Below are positions 58,101 to 64,000 of a stretch of DNA of 64,000 nt, piece after piece (the first letter of the stretch is position 1; each line of letters begins with the position of its first letter). Origin of the DNA: Cyprinodon diabolis (lineage: Eukaryota; Chordata; Actinopteri; Cyprinodontiformes; Cyprinodontidae). Under the pieces are notes generated by a model. The model did not search any database. It was given only the letters and a program-made list of their open reading frames with translations, and was not told where the DNA came from. A program made the position numbers and the translations under genes. The stretch spans positions 48,514,453 to 48,578,452 of the forward strand of contig CM060068.1 in NCBI GenBank assembly GCA_030533445.1. The letters run 5' to 3'.

Positions 58101-61100
58101 GTCTGACTGCAAGAGGTCAGAGGTCAGATCAGGGACGGATTACCTGATTCCCTCTGGATGGTTGCAGCGCTCCTCCAGGGTTCCTTCCTTCCTTCTTTCA
58201 AGTGTTTTCTCTTCTCTCTCAGAGGATTTCTCCCCCCTCCAGTACAAGGACCCTCCGCCCCCCAAACCAGCCCAGAAGACGGTGCCCCCCTACAATGGGT
58301 TCGGCTCCGAGGAGGATTCCCTGAACTCCTGCCAGGGCCTGCTGCCCAGACGGCCCCAGAAGAAGAAGTTCATGGAAGAAGAAAGGTTAGAATGGTTCAC
58401 CAAGCAGCACAGAAACGAGACGGTGAACGTATTCACACCCCTAGAGCTGTTCACTGATCACCACAGCTTAACGGCTTCCTAATGGCAGACAGAAAAATAT
58501 TTCAATTTCAAACCTAAATCTGAAAAGTGTGGAAAGCTAAAGGTCTTCCTCCGCAGACTGAGATGTTTCTGGAACGGAAAGTCTCCTGCTTAGTTTTAAC
58601 TGTCGCCTTTCTGGATTTATCCGACTCCTCCAGGAGTCTCTGATCTTCATCCTACTATCAGCTTCTGCTTCTGCTCACATTAATGAAGCCTTGAGAGCAT
58701 AATGCTGCCACTGCCGTGTCTCAGGATGAGCTTCACCGTAAATGTCCTGTTAATTTAAGCCTGGACTTTGACTAGGCCGTTGAAAGCCGTGATCTGATTC
58801 CATGTTTGTGGTTTTTTTGAACCTGCTGGACGTTTCTAAAAATTTTATTTCAGAAGAGTCAGAGATAAGGCTTTGAAATAAAAGGCACGCTGCACTTTTC
58901 AGATTTCGGTTGTTTCCTTCCACGCTTCACTTTGGCACCTTCTAGTGTGACCGCGCATCGAAGATCCCCCCCCCCCCCCCCCCCCAGGTTCCTGTTAGCT
59001 CTGCTGTTTCTGTGTCACCATAGATGTGGCCTGAGCAGATACCTGCTGAATTTCCTTGCCAAGATGGTGACCACGGACCCTGTGGACAGGGAGAGGAAGT
59101 TCATCATCACCTTCTACCTCTCTGATGACTCCATCAGCGTGTTTGAACAGCCACAGAAGAACTCAGGTAGAAACGCTGGTTTCAGGACTGAAACTCTGAG
59201 CATCTTTCATCGTTTTAATGTTCGTTTCCTTTCAACACAATCAATGGTGGATGTTTCCTGAAACATGGATGTTTGTTCCTTTCTTTCTGAGCCCCCAGTG
59301 GGCCTCAGCAGAACAGAACAGAAACCTGTCATGGAAATGATTGTTGACTTCACCTCCGCCTCTATGGATGTTTCCTCCTGTTTTTCTTCTCCACTGTCGC
59401 CACATGCTCAGTTTAAAGGATTGCTGATCTGATTGATCTGGATCTATGTAGTAACCTTAGGTGACATGAAGTGAATTGCATCTATAGAAATAAATAAAGT
59501 GGTGTGTTGATGAATGCTCGGGCTTTAGAAAGAGGTTACGTTCATATCAGACAGGATTGAAACGTTAGCGGCAAGCTAATAATCCATGGAACAGCATTCT
59601 GAAATGTCGCTGGTCTTCCTCTAGGTGTACTGGGAGGAAAGTTTCTGGAGCGTCGGCGGGTTCTGAAACCGGGCCAGGAGCTGTTTAAGAGCGAGCCCTT
59701 CCAGTACCTCACAGCCCAGGATCTGTACGTCGGAGCCTCCATCTGTCTGAAAGGGGTGACCTTCCAGCTTCTGGATGCTGACGAACACACCCTCAGCTAC
59801 ATGGAGCAGCATGAGCAGCAGGTAGGTGCGGTGCGTCCCACCCAGGAGGCCTCCCTTTGCTGCACAGCTGCTAAATGCTGCCATCTTGTTTTTTATCCAC
59901 AGTTTCCCAGAGCCAATGCAGACATCATCCTCAGCAAAGTGCGCTCCTTTCCAGAGGACAAACACAGCCGGATCAGGGAATTTCTGGCCCTCAGCGACCC
60001 CACCAACACCGGCCTCGTCCCCTATCAGTCCTTCAGGTACAGCACCACCTGGGACGTCTCCTCTAGCGCTGTTTAACCCTTTCAGCTTAATCTAGACGAG
60101 AATAATGACTCCTCTGCCTGCTGGCAGCTCCCTGACCGCCTGTCGGCAGCTTCCTGACCGCCTGCCGGCAGCTCCCTGACCGCCGGTCGGCAGCTTCCTG
60201 TCCGCCTTTTGGCAGCTTCCTGACAGCCTGTTGGCAGCTTCCTGTCCGCCTTTTGGCAGCTTCCTGTCCACCTTTTTGCAGCTTCCTGACCACCTGTTGG
60301 CAGCTGCCTGTCCACCTGTTGGCAGCTTCCTGATAGCCTTTTGGCAGCTTCCTGACAGCCTGTTGGCAGCTTCCTGACATCCTTTTGGCAGCTTCCTGTC
60401 CCCCTGTTGGCACCTTCCTGTCTGCCTGCTGGTAGCTTCCTGTCCACCTGTTGGCAGCTTCCTGACAGCCTTTTGGCAGCTTCCTGACAGCCTGTTGGCA
60501 GCTTCCTGACAGCCTTTTGGCAGCTCCCTGTCCACCTGTTGGCAGCTTCCTGACAGCCTTTTGGCAGCTTCCCGACAGCCTGTCGGCAGCTTCCTGACAG
60601 CCTGTTGGCAGCTTCCTGTCCGCCTGTTGGCAGCTTCCCGACCACCTGTTGGCAGCTTGCTGTCCCTTTGGCAGCTTCCTGACAGCCTTTTGGCAGCTTC
60701 CTGTCCGCCTTTTGGCAGCTTCCTGACAGCCTGGTAGCAGTTTCATGTCCCTTTGACAGCTTCCTGACCACCTGTTGGCAGCTTCCTGACAGCCTGTTGG
60801 CAGCTTCCTGTCCCTTTGGCAGCTTCCTGTCCCTTTGGCAGCTTCCTGACAGCCTGTTGGCAGCTTCCTGGCCCTTTGGCAGCTTCCTGTCCCTTTGGCA
60901 GCTTCCTGACAGCCTGTTGGCAGCTTCCTGACAGCCTTTTGGCAGCTTCCTGTCCGCCTTTTGGCAGCTTCCTGACAGCCTGTTGGCAGTTTCGTGTCCC
61001 TTTGACAGCTTCCTGACCACCTGTTGGCAGCTTCCTTACAGCCTGTTGGCAGCTTCCTGTCCCTTTGGCAGCTTCCTGACAGCCTGTTGGCAGCTTCTTG

Positions 61101-62187
61101 GCCCTTTGCAGCTTCCTGTCCGCCTGCTGGAAGCTTCCTGTCCGCCTTTTTGCAGCTTCCTTACAATCTGTTGGCAGCTTCCTGACAGCCTTTTGGCAGC
61201 TTGCTGTCCCTTTGGTAGCTTCCTGACCACCTGTTGGCAGTTTGCTGTCCCTTTGGCAGCTTCCTGTTCACCTGCTGGCAGCTTCCTGACCACCTGTTGG
61301 CAGCTTTGTGATAGCCTTTTGGCAGCTTCCTGTCCCTTTGGCAGCTTCCTGTCCGCCTTTTGGTAGCTTCCTGACAGCCTGTTGGCAGCTTCCTGACCGC
61401 CTCCCTAAATAGGGAGGTGTGGCTGACCTTCATCCATTCACCTCCTCATGAAGGGGGGGGGGGGGGGGGGGGGTGGTGAATGAGTTAAGTTCAGTCTTTA
61501 AATCCAACAGAAGTGGAGATTTTAGCGTTCCTCCTAAAATACATAGAAATACTCATTTATACACAGAAAGTCAATAAGTTGGATTTATTGTTAAAGTAAC
61601 ATTTAATTGAATGAATTAGTTTTAATGATATTAAATAATAACCTGTACGTCTATTTATTTCATGGCATAGTCTGGCCCCCCTTTGGGGACCAGCCGCTGG
61701 CAGAGAGCAGGCCGCCTCCATTCTGCTGGGTGTTGGGTGCTTTGTAGATGTTTTCAGTAATCTGGCTCGCCTCCTTGGTTCCAGTTAGAGGCGCTCCTAA
61801 TGATGCTGCACGCCATGCTTCCTGTTCCACCGTGTCACGCAAGGCCAGGTCCATGAAGCCTGGTCGGATGCACAGATCGTAACCTGAAACCACGGCTGTT
61901 TCTATTAAAGCTCCCAGTCTGAAGAGCAGCTGATAAAGATGGAGGACTGCTTCTTATCTAGTCACGCCTGCTTCTTCTCTGTTTTTGTGTCATCACAGAG
62001 GCTTGATGATGGACTGCGGGCTGTCTGAGCACGAGGTTCTGGTCCTGGCGCGGCGCTTCTCTGTGCACCAGGAGCCTGAGGCGGACGTGGGCTTCATGCT
62101 GGCTGCGGCGCAGCACTTCCTGAGAGTGAAACAGTTCCAGGACTTCCCTCTGCTGGTGGACCTCTTCATGTACCACGACAGGCAGAA
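44155..62187 (+). CDS. efhc2: EF-hand domain-containing protein C2, exons 1-12, 3' partial
   Basis: EFHC2 is a DM10-domain protein of ciliary doublet microtubules. Twelve exons splice in phase: 44155-44196, 50455-50643, 54805-54955, 55030-55247, 55972-56208, 56643-56750, 57597-57735, 58223-58385, 59024-59166, 59625-59821, 59903-60036 and 61999-62187, about 636 codons against about 749 in human. Exon 1 encodes MALPTLAGNSANVQ and exon 2 KERFHKSHHFDFSGG, as in EFHC1/2 N termini. Three DM10 modules follow, roughly residues 75-185 (RRCKIYFYLEDGTIQV, FKITDCDSFTKNFL), 220-360 (LILLYYLADDTIEV, VNIWGRRVVITDCDEFTK) and 420-529 (KFIITFYLSDDSISV). PPYNGFGSEEDSLNSC links the second and third. The C-terminal EF-hand part lies past the right edge. 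Exon 6 has two possible in-frame donors (after 56720 or 56750); the longer one aligns better. The exon 3 donor (GTTTCA) is weak. Confidence 0.94.
44203..44290. repeat. 27-bp tandem repeat in efhc2 intron 1
   Basis: Three imperfect copies of GAGCTAAGCTAACAGGCTAG followed by CCTCT/CCTTT start 10 bp after the exon 1 donor. Confidence 0.9.
45249..46004 (-). pseudogene. N-terminal part of hAT transposase with TTF-type zinc finger
   Basis: The 251-codon frame starts MQRKKGNMDHKRLSGGARKK, has a Ser/Thr-rich middle, and ends with a TTF-type finger: QREWLMYSPSTGNVYCFACK then DWKHSERFGEHERSAEH. This pattern is typical of fish hAT proteins annotated as ZMYM1/ZMYM6-like. The frame stops right after the finger; the DDE/RNase H-like core and the hATC dimerisation region are missing from the remaining sequence, so it is a truncated copy. 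Confidence 0.75.
47065..47770. repeat. 56-bp GC-rich minisatellite inside the hAT
   Basis: About twelve copies of a 56-bp unit with GTGGCCGCGGGGCCAAGTTG then GCCTGGCCCCTTGGGGCCTC. It lies next to the right terminus, whose GGCCCCCTGGGCC resembles the unit, so the array may have grown from the subterminal sequence. Confidence 0.95.
48827..49745 (+). mobile_element. 3' segment of the same LINE family A copy
   Basis: The plus strand encodes QFAYQRNRSTEDAVSAAL, then jumps to YREEVEQLVVQR and LILKVEKTKEIMVDFRKKRP, skipping the part that would carry the FADD-type catalytic motif. It continues to [20 protein letters not shown] and the 3' tail ending ATAAAATCTGTCT. A C30 run interrupts the frame at 49162-49191. 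Junction with the inverted 5' part is near 48826. Confidence 0.85.
49162..49191. repeat. Poly(C) run of 30
   Basis: Uninterrupted C30 inside the LINE reverse-transcriptase remnant, replacing a proline-rich segment. Confidence 0.98.
49885..50290. mobile_element. Degenerate relative of the foldback MITE
   Basis: CCTATGGCAAGACGTTTTGA...TTTACTAG and the inverse GCTGATAAATGTCAGAACGC near 50128 mirror the arm ends of 5118-6008. The TGATATCTGAAA and CAGATATC motifs are shared. It is more diverged than the 31.8-kb copy. Confidence 0.5.
51145..51353 (+). mobile_element. tRNA-derived SINE in efhc2 intron 2
   Basis: The tRNA-like head has an A-box-like TAGTGGTTAGGG and a B-box-like GTTTGATCCCC. A body typical of fish SINEs follows (GGGTTAAATGCAGAGAATTA, TTTCCCTCTGGGATTATTAA) with a terminal A-rich tail. 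Confidence 0.85.
51455..52672. repeat. 1.2-kb array of a 12-bp unit (GATGAAGCAGAG)
   Basis: About 100 copies with variants GATGACGCAGAG, AATGAAGCAGAG, GATAAAGCAGAG and a 9-bp GATGAAGAG that recurs at regular intervals, giving a higher-order block of about 240-340 bp. Because the unit is divisible by 3, all three forward frames stay open (EDEA-, MKQR-type) as does one reverse frame. The frames are not genes. Confidence 0.97.
52790..53135. repeat. Dispersed repeat family C, copy 2
   Basis: The segment 52850-53135 is nearly identical to 12720-13010. The preceding 60 bp differ. Confidence 0.75.
53277..53365. repeat. Dispersed GGACATGTCC repeat, copy 2
   Basis: Matches 22385-22475 (CCCGGACATGTCCTACTTTC, ATGTCTGGGGGGAATTTCAA). 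Confidence 0.7.
53753..54268. mobile_element. 516-bp PIF/Harbinger-like MITE with TTA duplication
   Basis: The ends AGCTGGGCGTACACTGG and (complemented) AGCCGGACATACACGGC form an imperfect inverted repeat. TTA flanks both sides (53750-53752 and 54269-54271). No coding frame was recognised. The superfamily is inferred from the 3-bp duplication. Confidence 0.65.
55278..55590 (-). repeat. Inverted copy of the 1680-1960 promoter/first-exon unit
   Basis: Shared blocks include GGTTCCCAATGGGAAATTCC, CATCTTGCTAACCAGTTAGC, GTGAATGTGATTGGTCGATT and the first codons AAGGAACGCTATGGACAGCG. It begins only about 30 bp after the efhc2 exon 4 donor (55247). The start codon seen in the first copy (ATG) is CTG here. 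Confidence 0.85.
56840..57395. mobile_element. hAT-type terminal fragment in efhc2 intron 6
   Basis: CCTAGGGCCCCACATTTACT and CATCCGCCCCTG at 57352-57391 look like the terminus of an hAT family whose end reads CAGGGGCGGATG. A matching left end was not found; the limits given are approximate. Confidence 0.4.
57416..57437. repeat. Poly(G) run of 22
   Basis: Uninterrupted G22 in efhc2 intron 6. Confidence 0.98.
57903..58105 (+). other. Orphan exon-like ORF in efhc2 intron 7
   Basis: A frame running from about 57911 to a TGA at 58103-58105 reads MLEPEFSTSVLQKLDPQAPL, then SSAVQERFPSLDVSAARSRS and FSHSSKIIADPPPVMEGPV. It has protein-like composition, unlike the repeat-derived frames nearby. A TTCGAAG just upstream could act as a weak acceptor. 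It is not part of the efhc2 frame, because exon 7 joins exon 8 directly in phase. Origin unknown. Confidence 0.3.
58966..58985. repeat. Poly(C) run of 20
   Basis: Uninterrupted C20 about 38 bp upstream of efhc2 exon 9, adjacent to its acceptor region. Confidence 0.98.
59285..59505 (+). mobile_element. LINE family B 3' fragment, diverged
   Basis: CCCCCAGTGGGCCTCAGCAG through CTATAGAAATAAATAAAG matches the end of 39129-39655 with gaps. Confidence 0.65.
60108..61402. repeat. 1.3-kb minisatellite (22-bp and ~19-bp units) in efhc2 intron 11
   Basis: The units are GGCAGCTTCCTGACAGCCTG plus TT (22 bp) and a shorter TGTCCCTTT form (about 19 bp). Because 22 is not a multiple of 3, a reading frame cycles through all three phases, which yields long minus-strand frames with repeating GSCQ, KLP and EAA blocks. 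These are not genes. Confidence 0.95.
61453..61473. repeat. Poly(G) run of 21
   Basis: Uninterrupted G21 in efhc2 intron 11. Confidence 0.98.
61474..61998. other. End of efhc2 intron 11, no gene recognised
   Basis: AT-rich followed by mixed sequence; the minus-strand frame at 61660-61893 has no recognisable domain. Confidence 0.4.
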
Positions 62188-62384
62188 GTAAGATTCACAC
62201 CAGTTAGAAATGCTGAAGCCGCCATCAGCTCCAGCGACGCTCCAGATTGAAGTTTAGGAGTGAATTCCTTCCAGGGCAGCATTCCTGTTTTCTTCTGGCC
62301 AATTAACTACAGGAGCTTTAAGTTTGATCAGCTCTGTTTTATTCACAGCATTAGGAGATCTGTAAATTCTTCTGAGCAGAGGTG

Positions 62385-62450
62385 GATTTACCATCAAGAA
62401 ATACCAGGCAGCTGCCTAGGGCCCCGAGTTCCTGGGGGCCCCTTAAAACC
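62385..62450. mobile_element. hAT-like terminal scrap
   Basis: GAGGTGGATTTACCATCAAG then CTGCCTAGGGCCCC resembles the start of a fish hAT family. Only one end is visible. Confidence 0.35.
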
Positions 62451-62639
62451 GTTTCCATGTATGGTTAATGCAACTATTCCTTATTTGTTCACATTAATTA
62501 TGTCTTTGATAAAAATCATTTGGCTAAAATTCCATCAGAACGCTGATAACATTAAAAAGCTGATAGTATTGAGTTGTGATAAATCTTTGTGTTTCATCAA
62601 TGTTTATCTAGAATTATCTATTTCTACATGCATTCAGCT

Positions 62640-62830
62640 CGCAGCATTCAATGCAGGACCAGCAGGTTCTGCAGCAGCTTCTTCCCCACCGCCATCACAC
62701 TGATGAATGTTGATCATGTGACTCTGCATCACACTGATGACATCAAACCAACATACTGCAGATCTGCACCACAGATATCAATGGTCTGAACTTCCAGATC
62801 AATGATTTTTTTCCCTCCAGGTTTTTTCTC
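62640..62830 (+). mobile_element. LINE family A 3' scrap
   Basis: Matches the end of the family A coding region and its tail (CAGGACCAGCAGGTTCTGCA, CACCGCCATCACACTGATGA). Confidence 0.8.
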
Positions 62831-62875
62831 CCTCTCTGTTTACATCTGATCGCTGCTGAACTTGATGGAATGGAA

Positions 62876-64000
62876 ATTCAATTCAATTCAATTCAATTCA
62901 GTTTATTTATATAGCGCCAAATACACAACACATGTCATCTCAAGGCACTTTACAGTTCAACCAGATCATACAGTCAAATTGATACAAAGTTTTCTATCTA
63001 AGGAAAACCAGTTGATTGCATTGACTCATTGACTCAAATACAATCCCTCACACTAAGCATGCTTGTAGCGACAGTGGAGAGGAAAAACTCCCTTTGAACA
63101 GGAAGAAACCTCCAGCAGAACCAGGCTCAGTGTGAGCGGCCATCTGCTGAGGCCCACTGGGGTTCAAGGAGACAGAAGCAGACATAGAAAAAGAAGCATA
63201 GATCCAAAAGGCAACTGTCAACCAGCTCCACAGGCGGCCCCGTCCAGGAAACACACAGCCAGGCAGACGAGCTCCGAGCCAGCTCCCATGTCAGAGGATG
63301 AAGAGAGCACATCCAGTTAGTCACAGTCAGAGAAACAGGACTACACTGGAAAACAGGCCAAGCTCCAACATCTAGAAACAAAGGTGTTGATGGCAGCAGC
63401 ACAGCTGATATTTCTCTCCAGGATGGAGTCACAGCCAAACAGGAACAGACCAGATGAAGCTACTATGAGAAAAAGCAGAGAGAGCAGAACGTTAGAGATT
63501 GAACTAACAGATTCTGCAGAGTGGGAGAATAGAGATAGAATGAAGCAGAATGATGAAAAAGGGGTCCCTATGTCCTCCAGCAGTCTAAGCCTATAGCAGC
63601 AGAACTATAGAGATAGATCAGGATAACCTGAGCCACTCTAACTAGAAGCTTTATCAAAAAGGAAAGTTTTAAGCCTAGCCTTAAAAGTAGACAGGGTGTC
63701 TGCCTCACGGACTAAAACTGGTAGTTGGTTCCACAGGAGAGGAGCCTGATAACTAAAAGATCTGCCTCCCATTCTACTTTTAGAAGTTCTAGGAACCACT
63801 AGTAAACCTGCAGATTGAGAGCGAAGTGCTCTGTTAGGAACATAAGGAACAATCAGATCTCTGATATAAGATGGAGCTTGGCCATTTAAGGCTTTATATG
63901 TGAGAAGGAGGATTTTAAATTCTATTCTGGATTTAACAGGAAGCCAATGAAGAGAAGCCAGGATAGGAGAGATATGATCTCTCTTTTTCATTTCCATCAG
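62876..64000 (-). mobile_element. LINE family B, 3' half, with end of reverse-transcriptase frame
   Basis: A minus-strand frame at 63638-63997 encodes HISPILASLHWLPVKSRIEF, then KILLLTYKALNGQAPSYI, RALRSQSAGLLVVPR and APLLWNQLPVLVREADTLST. This is a C-terminal non-LTR retrotransposon segment widespread in fish. It ends in GCGCTATATAAATAAACTGA followed by an ATTCA-type tandem tail (62876-62900). The 5' part lies beyond the right edge. I do not assign the LINE clade. Confidence 0.85.

Noticed and set aside
57894..58106. Extra efhc2 exon between exons 7 and 8
   Set aside because: Exon 7 ends with one base that pairs in phase with exon 8 at 58223 to give GIEDF, matching the family; inserting this block breaks the frame.
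60082..61433. 312-codon minus-strand frame with GSCQ/KLP/EAA blocks
   Set aside because: Phase-cycling through a 22-bp repeat, no domain.

Overview
This is vertebrate nuclear DNA, almost certainly from a teleost fish. Three interrupted genes can be assembled exon by exon with canonical GT/AG junctions and matching phases. They are kdm6a (UTX; minus strand, 5' exons only), fundc1 (plus strand, complete) and efhc2 (plus strand, 12 exons, running off the right edge). The same trio sits together on the mammalian X (EFHC2-FUNDC1-KDM6A), so the block is conserved synteny. The dense set of fish-type hAT, Tc1, PIF/Harbinger-like, THAP and LINE/SINE remnants supports a teleost. I cannot name the species.

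Layout. 1-31.3 kb is kdm6a on the minus strand: nine coding exons spread over 31 kb, with a CpG-rich, CCAAT-box-bearing 5' region at about 30.4-31.7 kb. Its introns hold inverted THAP-type fragments, a long-armed foldback MITE, a LINE tail hit by two hAT elements, a deleted Tc1 transposon, a 2.1-kb array of a 49-bp unit, a 2.7-kb hAT that carries a THAP-domain exon, and a triple nest at 26.7-29.6 kb. 31.3-34.3 kb is the head-to-head spacer between kdm6a and fundc1; it contains a MITE relative and a 0.8-kb minisatellite that stops 85 bp before the fundc1 start codon. 34.3-40.2 kb is fundc1. 40.2-44.15 kb is the fundc1/efhc2 spacer, more than half of it a 2.4-kb GATA-type tetranucleotide array ending about 135 bp before the efhc2 start. 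44.15-64 kb is efhc2; its introns carry a 5'-inverted LINE split by a complete hAT (with its own GC-rich 56-bp minisatellite), a 1.2-kb 12-bp array, a Harbinger-like MITE and a 1.3-kb 22-bp array.

The genes do not form an operon or pathway. Kdm6a is a chromatin (H3K27 demethylase) regulator, Fundc1 a mitochondrial outer-membrane mitophagy receptor and Efhc2 a ciliary axoneme protein. They are linked only by ancestral order. Both plus-strand genes begin directly behind a large tandem array, which is the most noteworthy regulatory feature. Most long open frames in the window come from tandem arrays and are not genes. No tRNA gene, rRNA gene or CRISPR array was seen; the only tRNA-like sequences are the heads of two SINEs.
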